This document shows positions 31,190 through 41,905 of a stretch of 64,000 bases of DNA, piece after piece (position 1 is the first letter of the stretch; each line of letters begins with the position of its first letter). The stretch is from contig NW_003314270.1 in NCBI RefSeq assembly GCF_000143415.4, positions 2,200,290 to 2,264,289 on the forward strand. The letters are read 5' to 3'. The notes under the pieces are model-generated. The model ran no database searches, had not been told where the DNA came from, and was given only the letters and a program-made list of their open reading frames with translations. This DNA is from Selaginella moellendorffii. Taxonomy: Eukaryota; Streptophyta; Lycopodiopsida; Selaginellales; Selaginellaceae. A program made the position numbers and the translations under genes.

Positions 31190-32044
31190 ATGGAGAGCAG
31201 CAGCAACATCACTGCAGCGGCGGCGGGCGGCGGCGGAGGAGCCGGAAGAGATGGAGGAGCTGGAGCTGGAGGCGCAAAAGCTGGAGGAGCAGCCGCGGGA
31301 GGATCAGGATCGTCGGGCGGAGGAGCGACGGCGTGCGCGGCGTGCAAGTTCCAGCGCCGGCGCTGCTCCCCGGAGTGCGTACTGGCGCCATACTTCCCAG
31401 TTGAAAACACGGCGTGCTTCATGAGCTGCAAGCGGCTGTTTGGCGTGAGCAACATGGTGCGCATCCTCACGGAAGGAGTCCAGCCGGCGCAAAAGGACGA
31501 CACTATCAAGTCGCTCATTTTGGAGGCCGACGCCCGCCAGCGCGACCCCGTCTACGGCTCCGCCGGCATCATCACCACCCTCCGCGAAGAGGTCGCAAAG
31601 CTCCAGGAGGAGCTAGTCGTCGCAAAGGAGCAACTTAGCTTCCTTGTATCTCAGCTCCACCAGCAACATCAGGAACATCAGCAGCAGCACCAGCAGCAGG
31701 AGCAACAGTTTTTTGTGTTTGATCCTCCGCAACAGCAGCACCCTCACGTAGTGCACCAGCCTCAAATGCAAGTTGTCCCTCACCACCCTCATTCGCAGCT
31801 GCTCGGCGACCACGCCCCCCCTCTAAACGTCATGGACTCGTCTTTGGCTCCTCCCGAACAGCCCCCACTGCTTCTTTTCCAGCCGGGGTTTCTGCCCATG
31901 GATTTTGTCCAGCACCAGGCTGAGGAGGCTCCGCAGGTGAAGCAGGAGCGGCTTGATCCGGAGGAACAGCAGCTCGAGCAGGAGTTCGGTGGCAACTTTT
32001 TTCAGCCGGCTAACGGCGAGCACAGGTACATTTGCTACGTGTGA
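31190..32044 (+). CDS. LOB-domain (LBD) transcription factor
   Basis: This single-exon gene encodes 284 residues. After a Gly/Ala-rich leader of about 47 residues comes the LOB domain. It has the CX2CX6CX3C zinc-binding block (CAACKFQRRRCSPEC), the APYFP segment, a GAS-like block in which the usual FGASN reads FGVSN, the DPVYG motif, and a coiled coil LREEVAKLQEELVVAKEQL with leucine-type spacing. These mark a plant-specific DNA-binding regulator. The FGVSN spelling and the ACAACK start are closest, from memory, to the LBD22/LBD27 branch. The C-terminal half is Gln/His/Pro-rich, typical of activation regions but not diagnostic. Target genes cannot be read from sequence. Confidence 0.93.
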   Translation: MESSSNITAAAAGGGGGAGRDGGAGAGGAKAGGAAAGGSGSSGGGATACAACKFQRRRCSPECVLAPYFPVENTACFMSCKRLFGVSNMVRILTEGVQPAQKDDTIKSLILEADARQRDPVYGSAGIITTLREEVAKLQEELVVAKEQLSFLVSQLHQQHQEHQQQHQQQEQQFFVFDPPQQQHPHVVHQPQMQVVPHHPHSQLLGDHAPPLNVMDSSLAPPEQPPLLLFQPGFLPMDFVQHQAEEAPQVKQERLDPEEQQLEQEFGGNFFQPANGEHRYICYV

Positions 32045-33123
32045 TGAGATATTTCGTCTTTGTACTAACCAGGTCCCTGAGAGTGAGAGAGAACATGTGA
32101 CGCTAACTTCCCGCATTGTTCTCTGCATTTGTCCCATTTTGTCTCTCGTTTTTGTTGTCTATTGTTGTTGTATCATCGCTTTCTAATCCCTCTGATAAGT
32201 GCTTTATTCTCTCTGCGGATATGAGAACACATTTCATTAATCTCCAGTTCATTTTCTGAATCTCTTGTCTCTCGACTCACTCACGTCATGAACTTTGTTC
32301 TCGAGATCGGTCGCCGTTTGTCTCTATCCTGTTTCACGAGTTCATGCAAATCACCGTTCCATTGCATCTTGTCCTTGGAAGTTCTAAGCAGGAAAGATCA
32401 ATGTTGCGAGTGATTAACTTAATGCTTTGTTGCTTTTGGCTAGACAGCAGCAGGAACAGCAGGAGCATCAGCAGCGCCACCAATGAGTGGTGTTTTTGGT
32501 TAAGGCGTCGTCGTTTGGTTCGGGGTTTGGTTATGGTTGATGAGATCGTGTTTTGCTTGTTTGCCAATGATCTCTATGGACGTGGTTTCGAATGAATGGG
32601 CTCGGAAGCAAGACACCGTCTCAACTGTGTCCAAAACCGCTTTCGTCTCTGCAGGCTTTGGTGGTGGTGGTTTGATTGCCTCAATATTCACGGCTGAAAC
32701 TTCAGGTTCTTGCTTCTGAAACATGAGTCGGTTCACTCTGAAGTGCTTCATTCTCTCGGCGGAAGAGAAGCACATTCCCGGGAGAACATTATTCTCCCAG
32801 TTCTTTTCGTGACTTTGTCTCTCGACACTCACGCCATCAACTTTGTTCTCGAGATCGAAAGCAGGAACTCGTGATTAACTTAATCAATTGTTCATTTTGG
32901 AGACAGTAGCAAGGAACTATTCGTGCTCTGTTATGTCGTTTGGTTAAGCTTGATGAGATCATGTTTTTTGTTTGTTTGCATCTTGACCTCTATCGTGGTT
33001 TAGAATGAATGGAGTTCTGGCAAGTCAACAGTCTCTAGGATATTCCGTTACCGGATAGAACCATAATATTCATGAATATGCTGGATTTCAAATTGTTCCA
33101 TTCTCCCTCTTTTTGTGCACGAT
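32045..33123. other. Intergenic region with duplicated gene scraps
   Basis: No intact gene is visible. About 32597-32720 is a copy of a piece of the Pro-rich gene (compare 25617-25725, encoding VKIEALKPPPPPPKPVETK). Around 32430-32500 there are Gln/His-codon repeats like the LBD 3' half. Two blocks, about 32205-32595 and 32750-33015, are imperfect tandem copies of each other (shared words TTTGTTCTCGAGATCG and GTGATTAACTTAAT). Confidence 0.6.
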
Positions 33124-35675
33124 CTAAGCCAGATTTTTTCCCCCACTGCCGCTACAGATGAGAGAAAACAATGCACAGCCGTGAGAGGGCACCAGCGCCG
33201 ACAAACTCTCCACTTTATCTAGCTCGGTCCTGCTCCAAACTTCCTCCCCAGTGCATTGGGTGGTAGAGTCGTCCGCGTCCAGGCCTGGTTGGGTTTTTGG
33301 TGCCTCCGGACCTTGTGCTCCTCGAGCTTTCGTCGTTGCGAGCTTTAATCCGGGTTGACGTTGTTGGAGCCCCGCCAAGCTATAAGTCACAGTCGTGGAG
33401 TTTTGGCCGAGATTAAAAAATGCAACGTAGTACTGGCCTGAAGAGACGTCTCCACTAATTAACACCACCACGAGAAGTATTTAAGTACCTTTCAAACCGC
33501 GCGCGAGCCATATACGAATTGGTGCCACTTCCTTAACCTCCGCGCAAAACCCAGAGCTTGGGCTCAATAGTTTGCCATTTGGCAACAGTTGCCAAGCCTA
33601 CAAGAGCTTGTGAATCTACGCTCACATGCAAGAGAGTAAAGCCTTGACTTACCTGACTATTCTCCATGGTGCAAAACGAGAAACGCTTGCTTGCAAACAT
33701 TCCAATGCTAGATGGAAGGTTCGGCTGCGAGTCCATGCAAAGCTCACCAAAGTCGGAGGTCCACAGCCGAATAGCACCTTTGGATTCAGTGTCACTAAGA
33801 GCCAAAGTTAGAAGAAACCATTGCGTATTGATCCATGCTTACGAGAGTGATGAATCACTTAAGGAGGTCCAGTTGAAACACCCCGAGAGCACCGATGATC
33901 GAGATGATGTTGTTCTTGAAGCATTCCAGCAAATTCTTGCGTTTTGTTTCTTTTCCAACGTCCAGTGTGTGTTACTGCTCAATTCATCGCAGCTAACCAA
34001 AGTTAGCAGTGGGACATCCTCAGTGCCCGGTAGTGTTCCAGCGTAATACTATGGAAATCAATAATGCAGCGGTCAGTGGCACATATTTACAGAAGCTTAC
34101 CTCTGTATTCTCAGTACTGTGGGTGTTTATTTCTAGAATAGTCGGGTTTGTGATCATGGCATAAGTAGCTTGGTCGATATTTCGCAGGTCACCACCATAC
34201 ATCAAGGGAGATTTTGCCATTGCCCAGAGCGTAAGCTGGCAGCAAGAAAAGGAGGAGTTTCATAAGTAACAAGGAACTCAATGTACGAGTTACTTGTGTT
34301 TTTTGCTCATCGAAAGATAGCCTACAAGAACGATATGGGCCATAAGGTGCACCTGAGAAAAAAAAAATTGAAGAACTTTGAAACTAACTATATGCTCAAC
34401 TCTTTACCTCCATCAGTGAGCCAGCCTAACGGAAGCATGTCCAAGTCAGGCCAAGACTTCCCCCCTCCCAAGCCGGGTGCTCCAATCAAACCAGCAGCAG
34501 CAAAACTCCTAGAGCATTAACCACGACACGTTGTGAAATAACTAGAGAGAGCTTGGAAGTTTGTACTTTGCAACGTCAAAATGAGCAGCTACATCACCCC
34601 ATCGGTCCCAGTCGTCGCCAGTGATCCGGTACATGTTAACGATACCGCTTACTGATGAAGCCAAGCTGGGAGTGGCTTGCACTCCAGGAGACAAAGAGTA
34701 TACGATTGGTCGTCCAGTGTTTGTAATGGCCTATGAAAGATCCATAACCTTCCATCCGTGGATCCAACAAATGCAAGACACTTACCTCTGACACGGCTTG
34801 AATCTCCTCTAGATCGATGTTGTCAGCTCCGAAAACACAGTCATGTTTCACTGACAAGGCAAAGTGAATACACAAGCAAAGACTTCGGAAAAGCCATACC
34901 GAAATCGACTCCCCAGGAAGCATATTGATCATAAAGTGATTTTAGAAATGCTTTTCCACCAGCACTGGTCGTGTTGATGCTGACAAAGCACTCTTGCATC
35001 CACGGACATGGCTGGCTTGTGAGAGCAATATCTTTCGCTCTCCATCCCTGCATTAACCATGATCAAATACCCCCTTCAAAAAAAAGAACGATAGAAAAGA
35101 TTACATACCTTGGCACCGAGAATCGGTGTGTTGTTAGCCACAGCAACCGTAGTAATCCCTCTCATAACGTGGATTCCAAACTTGAGTCCCATGGCGTGTA
35201 CTTTGTCAGCAATTGGAGCGAAGCCTTTACCACCTGCCGTGGAAGGCCAGCGCTTGGGATCTGGAACTGGTCGTCCCCACTCATCGATGAGATCATGGCC
35301 AGAAGATTGGACTGAGGCTCCCTTCTCCTGTTTACGATACCAGAGAAAATCGATGACGACGTACTGCGAAACACACAAACTTCTCCTGTTTAGTTCCGAA
35401 GAAAAACACGGCATGGAAGTAAAAGAGTACTTCATAGCCGAAAGGAGCGAGAGTATTCGCGAGGATCTTCGCATTCTGCAAGAACTCCTCCTCCGAGACA
35501 ATCCAGGAGAAGGAATCGTAAGAATTCCATCCCCGAGGAGGCGTGAGCGCTAGACCAGCTGTAGAAGCTGGTAGCAGCCTGTAAATGATCGATAGTAACC
35601 CAACCCAGCGATGGGTGCAAGCAGAGATTACCTCGTAGCGATGGCGAGGGAGAAGATCGCTAGGAGCCACGCCAT
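33124..35675 (-). CDS. GH27 alpha-galactosidase / beta-L-arabinopyranosidase-like protein
   Basis: ATG at 35675 gives MAWLLAIFSLAIATRLLPASTA, a clear signal peptide, followed by the GH27 start GLALTPPRGWNSYDSFSW. Exons 35675-35632, 35578-35431 and 35363-35109 lead into GWRAKDIALTSQPCPWMQ. Next come VKHDCVFG (expected nucleophile Asp), RITGDDWDRWGD (expected acid/base Asp), SWPDLDMLPLGWLTDGG and KSPLMYGGDLRNID. The C-terminal part carries a beta-sandwich-like region with YYVAFFNLGQ and ends in HGCALFSL. I count about 13 exons and about 640 residues. The length and the PPRGWNSYDSFSW spelling match the plant branch of Arabidopsis APSE (At3g26380, from memory), which trims arabinogalactan-type glycans, rather than short vacuolar galactosidases. 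It is probably secreted to the cell wall. The exact substrate is not determined by sequence. Confidence 0.9.
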
Positions 35676-36841
35676 ACGAGAATGCGAGGAGAACTAGATC
35701 CCTAGGGTTCCTTACCGTGCAGGGGAGCCTACATTTGACGTCTCCGGGACTCCAGAGTAGTCGTGATGATGATCCAAGAGAGCAAAACCTAGACAGGACG
35801 ATCTCTGATCGACGGACTAGAGGGCAACACATGGCTGCTCACTATTGATCTGGATTGGCGCCAAAAATCCAAACAAAATTGGGTTTTTTTTTTTAGGGTT
35901 CTTGAAGTGGGTTTTGTGAATTTCTTTCTCGCAAAAGCCCTACATTCAGCAATCTGTTGATGTCTACCTCAGGAATTGGGGAATTTCCTTCTCTGGCGGC
36001 TGTAATCCAGGTTTTTGTTTTTTAGGGATGGAAGTTCACGTGAGATAGACAATTCTGCTGACATTTTCTGAGACAATTTTGCTGACAGTTTCTGGAAATT
36101 TTATGCTTCAAAGAAAGGTCCCCCAGAAAAAACTCTCTTACCACAATTTACTTTCGGCAGTGTCCAACCGGGTAATTCTCTTCTCTAGAAAGAAAAAGAA
36201 AGAAAAAAAAAAAACCAAGTGTTTTTTTCTATGGGGAATCGTTTTAGTTGCACAGGATCTCTCAAACACGTCGCAAGCAAGAAGTGCCAGAAGAAGTATA
36301 TATCCAAGTTAAAGCTGCTTAAATCCTCACTTGACATCACAAATCCTCCACAGGTGCTCTGACACTGGCGCATCTTTGAGCACCAACAAACAGTATGCTT
36401 TTAATTCCCCGATTTGCTGGGGGAGATCGCTGCGACAGAGGCGTCTCTTCCATCTCACATTTCTCCAATTCAAGCAAGCATCGATGCAGGGCCTTCCAAC
36501 GTCACGTTTCCTTCAACCACGACTCACGAACCAAAACGATGACAGAGTTCTTCCAAGGTTTGACTTTTTTTCTCGTTTTTGTTCCCAACTGCGATTTGGC
36601 TGGAGCTAATCCTGCCAGTTGCAGAGATTGAGCAAGTCCTCACGGCGTTTCCGTACGCGTACTTTGGTTGTACGGGGGGAGGACTTATCGCCGCTTCATT
36701 TGAAGGTCCGTTTTCCGGTCGGACGAGCATCTTAGGGCGGCTGGAAGGAATGTGATCTGGTAGCATTCCTTGATGTGGGTCTTCAGGCTGGGACTAATCT
36801 GGCCAGCTGCGGGCCGCTAGCAGGGAAATCTCCTCAAGGCC
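35676..36841. promoter_or_regulatory. Divergent intergenic region (GH27 / G-beta)
   Basis: This 1.17-kb gap separates two divergently transcribed genes and must contain both promoters. TTTTAGGGTTCTTG at about 35890 is a single telo-box-like word. The ORFs here are short, overlapping and not supported. A purine-rich (AAAG) run sits at about 36189-36213. Confidence 0.4.
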
Positions 36842-38299
36842 ATGGCTGTTAATGGCGTGAGCCAGAGGGATATCCTCGCAGCACAGGATGAGGTGGACAG
36901 GCTCAGGAGCGCTCTGCAAGCAACTCGGCGGAGGCTGCAGGATACTACCCGTAAGTCTGTGATAATTGCTTGCCTCCTCTCTCAAAGTTCTGTTTTTTTT
37001 CTTCTTCTCGGTTTTGTTTTGTGAAGTTGCTGAGTATGCGAGGGCTCATGGCCGCGGAGACATTGGATTCGCAGCTGACAGGTTCAAATCGCGGAGGATG
37101 CTCTCGGGGCACACCGGCAAGGTTAGTGGCTCTTGCAAAGTTGCGATTTTTTTTTATGCTCTAGAGCTTTGGCTTCTTCAGGTGTATGCTCTGGACTGGT
37201 CGGAGAGGGACACTATCGTAAGTGCGTCGCAGGACGGGCGCTTGATAGTCTGGAACGCGATGACAAGCCAGAAGACGCACGCGATCAAGCTCCTGTGCCC
37301 TTGGGTGATGGCCTGCGCGTTCTCGCCGGATGGCGAGACCGTCGCGTGTGGAGGTCTGGACAACTTGGTTTCCATCTTTCGGTTGCGCTCCTTTGACAGC
37401 ACTGGGAACCATGCCCCGTCGGCGGTGCTCACCGGTCACAAAGGCTACATCTCCTGCTGCCGCTACGTGCCGCGGAAAGCTCAAATCCTCACGAGCTCCG
37501 GTGATCACACTTGCATCTTGTGGGACGTGGAGGCACAGAGGCACATATCGCAGTTTGGTTCCGAGTCGTCCTCGGGTCACACGTCTGATGTCATGAGGTG
37601 AGCACTGCGTTCGACCCGCTTGCGAGTTCCGTAAGTTTGTTCTCCTTTTGCAGCTTGTCAATAAACAGCCAGGATCCTAACCAGTTTGTCACGGGCTCGT
37701 GTGACACAACCGCAAAGCTTTGGGACTCGCGAGCTCCAAGCCGGGCGGCGCAGTGCACTTTCTTCAGCCACGCAGGAGATATCAACGCGGTGCAGTTCTT
37801 GCCGGACGGATGCCGCTTTGGGACGGGCTCCGAGGACGGGAAATGCAAGCTCTTCGACACGCGGTATGGCTATCAGCTCCAAGAGTACGTTACCTCCGGC
37901 ACTCAAATCGTCACCTCCATAGCCTTCTCGCACTCCGGCCGCATACTCTTCGCTGGCTATGGCAATCCAACCGGAGTCCAAAACGTTGCTCCAACGAGAT
38001 GCTTGCTCTGGGACGTTCTTACAGCAACAGTAAGCTCGCTTGCTCCTTTCCTTTCTCGAGTGTTGCTTGACTGTTGTTTTTTTTGTTTGGTTTCTCTTTC
38101 AGGAGCTCCACGACATCGGAGAATCTCACTCTAGACAAGTGAGCTGCCTCGGTGTTGCTGCTGATGGAACCGCGCTGTGCACAGGGAGCTGGGACCATAC
38201 TTTAAAGGTGGAATTTAAAGCTCTTTTTTTTTTCCATCGAAACTAGCTTACTCGATTTTGTTTCTCTCGCAGGTTTGGGCCTACTCAAGAACAGATTGA
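36842..38299 (+). CDS. AGB1: Heterotrimeric G-protein beta subunit
   Basis: Six exons (36842-36950, 37027-37121, 37182-37597, 37654-38029, 38103-38207, 38273-38299) give 375 residues, against about 377 in Arabidopsis AGB1. The N-terminal segment (about residues 10-40) is a coiled coil for pairing with G-gamma. It is followed by seven WD40 blades, with the GH...WD pattern seen in [56 protein letters not shown] and [16 protein letters not shown]. The beta-gamma dimer acts at the plasma membrane in sugar, hormone and defence signalling. The last coding exon is only 27 bp. All introns are 52-76 bp with GT-AG ends. Confidence 0.97.
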
Positions 38300-38575
38300 C
38301 AAAAAAATAGCATAGCCGCAAAAAAATTAAACAACGGAAAGAATGAAAACACAGAATTTTAAGGTGTGTGTACATACCAGGAGAGGAAACTTATCTTTTT
38401 CTCTTGTGCTCGAGTTTTGTTGCTTTTCGCGGTATCACGAAATAAGATGGTAAGGTAGTATATTCTGGCAGACAAATAAGATATTCTGCCGAATTTTTGT
38501 TAGGGATATTCTGGTTGCTTTAGATGACAGTTGCAATTTTTGCTTCGTTCTGCCCTAACTTCTAAGCTCGCAGCT

Positions 38576-40397
38576 ATGGAGGGCTTCATCGAGTACATGG
38601 ATGAGGACGACACGCCCAGCAGGGGCATACTCCACTACAGGCCGATCGTGTCCTATGATCCGTCGCAGCGATCCAAGATACGTGGGATTCGCAACAAGCA
38701 AATCCAAGACCAGGTATGCTCCCCGGAGGCAAAATCGCCAGAGTCCCCGCCATCGCCGGCCTACGAGACAGCCAGCGACACCGATCGGATCGATTCTCCC
38801 CCTCCCCCGCTCGCGATCGAGGATCGGCCGGCGACCGGGTCCTCGATCCGGAGCAAAAGTCCATCGTCGGGCAAGGATCCGTCCGAGTCGGGCGAGGAAT
38901 CGTCCGAATCGCGCAGCAGGCTGAGAGCTCTCCTCTCGGCCAGGCAAAAGGCGGCTTTCAAGAAGCACATAGAGAGGTGTGGATCACCGCCGGGAAGGAA
39001 AGGAGCTGGGAGGCAATGCTGCAGGATCGTGAGGGACGACGCAGGGACGTACCTCTCGGGCAGGGTGGTCGAGGAGAGTGGCGACGCCGAGAGGATCATC
39101 TCGGACTCCGAGCACGCTCATCGATCGGACAGGTCCGCGAGGATGAGAGTGGATCTCTACCGAGGGGACTCGCCGGTGTTTGATTACGAAGGTGGTGGAG
39201 GGGGAAGCCACGAGTTTGCCGAGGAGCCGAGGTCAGTGTCCTCGAGGATGGAAACCTTTCCGACGAGGAGGTCGCGAGGGAGATCCCATCCATCCTCCGA
39301 GAGGACGAGACCCGGCCATGCTGAGCTCGAGACGAGTCGCCCGTCTTACTCGAGGGTGGTGTTTCCACTCTCCGCCAAGAGCGTTGCGGAGCTCTTCCCG
39401 TCTGGAAGCCATCCTCCGGAGCCGGGCCCAAGCGATCCAGTCCGGTGTCCCCCGACCGCCAGTCGAGCTACGATCGGGAAGAAGAGCGGCTCGCGGAGGA
39501 AATCGTCCGTGAGCATTCCGGGCTTCGTTCCAAAGTCCGGTGCTCCCGAGAACGCTTGGAAGTCGGGGATTTGCGGCTGCTGGCGCGATCCGGAAAGCTG
39601 TAAGTCAGTTCTTTCTCCTTTTTGCAGAGAAGCTTGAGAGTGCTTTAGCCGTAGCGTGTAGCTCTTTAGAGACTGGTAGTCTAAGTGTTTGTTTTCTATT
39701 GACGCGTATGCGTTTTCCTTGGCCTTACAGATTGGAGTGGGGTCATGGAGCAGGTTGTGTAACTGGAATCGCTCCTTGCATAACCTTTGGACGCTTGGCC
39801 GAGACCGTGGACAACGATCTAAGATGTAAGCTCTTGAGTGTTTTTCCTTGCTTCTCGCTTTCTTACGCGAGTTTCGTTTTTTCAGCGTGCCTGTTTAACG
39901 GGCTCTTGTATTGCTTGCTCTGCGCTGCCGGGCTGTGTTGCTGCCTCTCGGCGCACTACAGAACCAAGCTCCGGGAGAAGTACAAGCTGCCTGGATCGCG
40001 GAGCCAGGATTTTATCTCCCACTGCTTCTGCGAGTGCTGCTCGCTCGCGCAAGAGTTCCAGCAGCAGAAGGCCGAGAGCGTCAAGTCCACCGAGGTGGAT
40101 CAAAGTCGGAGTAAGCAAAAACTCTTTTGCTGTTCCAATGGATGATTGTTTTGGTGGTTTTTTTCGCCAGGAACTCCAGAGCTCTTGACAATCGGAGGAA
40201 GTCCAGAGCTGTTGTTAACAGCAGGAAGTCCGACGGTAGTAACGAACACTGTGATACTACAATCTCCACCATTTGTGAAGAAGAAGGGCGACATAGCCGA
40301 GAGCTCAGCGGCAGCGGCGGCGTCGAATCCTCCCTTAAAGCTGAGAAATGCTACTCCAGGTCCGGTGATCATGGAGAGACCACCATGGAGAAAATAA
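38576..40397 (+). CDS. PLAC8 (Cys-rich) domain protein with long disordered N-terminus
   Basis: ATG at 38576 (MEGFIEYMDEDDTPSRG) opens a first exon of about 340 residues rich in Ser, Arg and Pro, probably disordered and without a known domain. The C-terminal part is a PLAC8 domain: WKSGICGCWRDPESC, then VTGIAPCITFGRLAE, then a hydrophobic Cys-rich segment LLYCLLCAAGLCCC and YRTKLREKYKLPGS. That order is typical of plant PCR/FWL/CNR membrane proteins linked to cell number and metal handling. The first junction is uncertain: donor GT at 39606 (after TGTAA) gives the right frame, whereas the stronger-looking GTAAGT at 39600 does not. Later exons join at T|gtaagctc (about 39826) and at about 40110. 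The final exon ends at 40397. Confidence 0.82.
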
Positions 40398-40611
40398 TGT
40401 TTGGGCCATGAACCATGAGTACGAATATGCCATGGTCCAGTTTTTGGTACGGTAATAACGAAGGTTCTCGATGTTAATCTCTCTGGTGTGTTGTCGAAAC
40501 CTAGTTCTTCGATCAGTGCGCTTGGCGATCTAGGCGAAAAAGGTACGTCTAGCTAGGCCTCTCAGCGATGGGGCAAAAATCCCTCTCTCTTGTCCCAGGT
40601 TTTGCAAGAGA

Positions 40612-41905
40612 ATGATGGCGGCAGCAGCAGCTGCTACTGTTGTAGCGCCCCCAAATGTGGTGCTGCGATCGTGTTCCTTGAGCTCGCGGGGAGCTGGCAC
40701 CGCGGCGGCGTCTTACCCTCGCCTTCGTTTCAATCCTCTGGCTGTGACGCCGTCGCCGCAATTTCTCTCCAGGAGAAATATCATCGCCCGGCAGCAGCAA
40801 TTCATATTTTCTTCTTCTTCCGTGGAGGATGCGGTGAGTGTTCTTTGAGAACAATTGTTACCATCTTCCAAGATTTTTCTTCTCCTTCTTCCCAGGCATC
40901 AGTGAACACTAAAGTCGACGATTCGTCCCAAGAGAAAATTTCCAGCGACGATCTCGATACATCGGTCAAGAACGTAGAAGTTGCAGCTAGAGACCTGGAC
41001 GAGCAAGCCGAGAAGTCCAAGGCTGTGCTGGAGGAAGTGGTACAGAACCTCAAAGATGTTGGCAAGCTCCAGGACACTTCTAAGCAGGTGTATGCAGAGT
41101 CGGCAGAGAAAGCCATGGGTGTGCTCCGGGACACGACCGAGCAGCTCAGGGAGCAAGCCGAGAAGGCCAGGGCCGTGCTCCTAGCCACCGCCCAAGAGAC
41201 CGCCGGCAAAGGCAAGGAAAATCTCACCATGCTCGCCGAGAGCTCTTCCGACCCGGTGCTCAAGGACATTGCCGAGACGGCTCTGAACGCTCATTTCGTA
41301 GAGACGAGCAAGAAGGCTGCCAAGATCCACGACTTTTGCCTGGGAATTCCTTACGGTACGCTTGCATTGTATTCGGACAAATCTTTTTTGTTTCTAATTC
41401 TTTGGTTTTCTTTGGGTTTTCAGGGAGCATTCTCCTGGGAGGAGGCATTCTATGGTTTTTGTTGACTGGAAGTACTGCAGCGCTGCGTTTTGGAGTGTTT
41501 CTGGGAGCTGTAGTTTTGGCTCTGAGCATTACGAGCCTTAAAGTCTGGAAGCGCGGAGGATCGTCGGCATCATACATTTTCGGACAGGGAGGTATGCTTA
41601 CTCTTTTGCAAACTCAAAGCTTCATCTCCATGTGTTGGTCGCTTTTGTTGCAGCTATCGCGTCGCTTTTAGTGATTAGAGAGTTGAGGAGATTCTCGGAG
41701 GTCCGGTTGTTCTTCCCCCACGCGGTCATGGCGTTGCTCAGGTAGAGTTATTCATTTATTACTTTTAGTGGGCCTCCCATATGATTTTGTTTTGTTGGAT
41801 CCTTGCAGTGCTGCAATGTTGGCATTTTACACTTACGTCTACGTCTCCGGAGGCAATCCTCCTCCAAAGAAGCTCAAACTGGAGCCATCCGGTAAGGCCG
41901 CATGA
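40612..41905 (+). CDS. FAX3: FAX3-like plastid fatty-acid export protein (Tmemb_14)
   Basis: The N-terminus is Ala/Ser/Arg-rich without acids over about 70 residues, as in chloroplast transit peptides. Next comes a long amphipathic helical region (VEVAARDLDEQAEKSKAVLEEV...). A Tmemb_14 domain follows: FCLGIPYG, SILLGGGILWFLLTGS, AALRFGVFLGAVVLALSI, a loop with LKVWKRG, and further hydrophobic helices (IASLLVIREL, MALLSAAMLAFYTYVYVSGG). FCLGIPYG and the apolipoprotein-like helix match Arabidopsis FAX3, from memory, an inner-envelope protein helping export fatty acids to the ER. Introns are short GT-AG at about 40832-40895, 41355-41423, 41592-41653 and 41742-41808. The stop codon is TGA at 41903. 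Confidence 0.88.
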
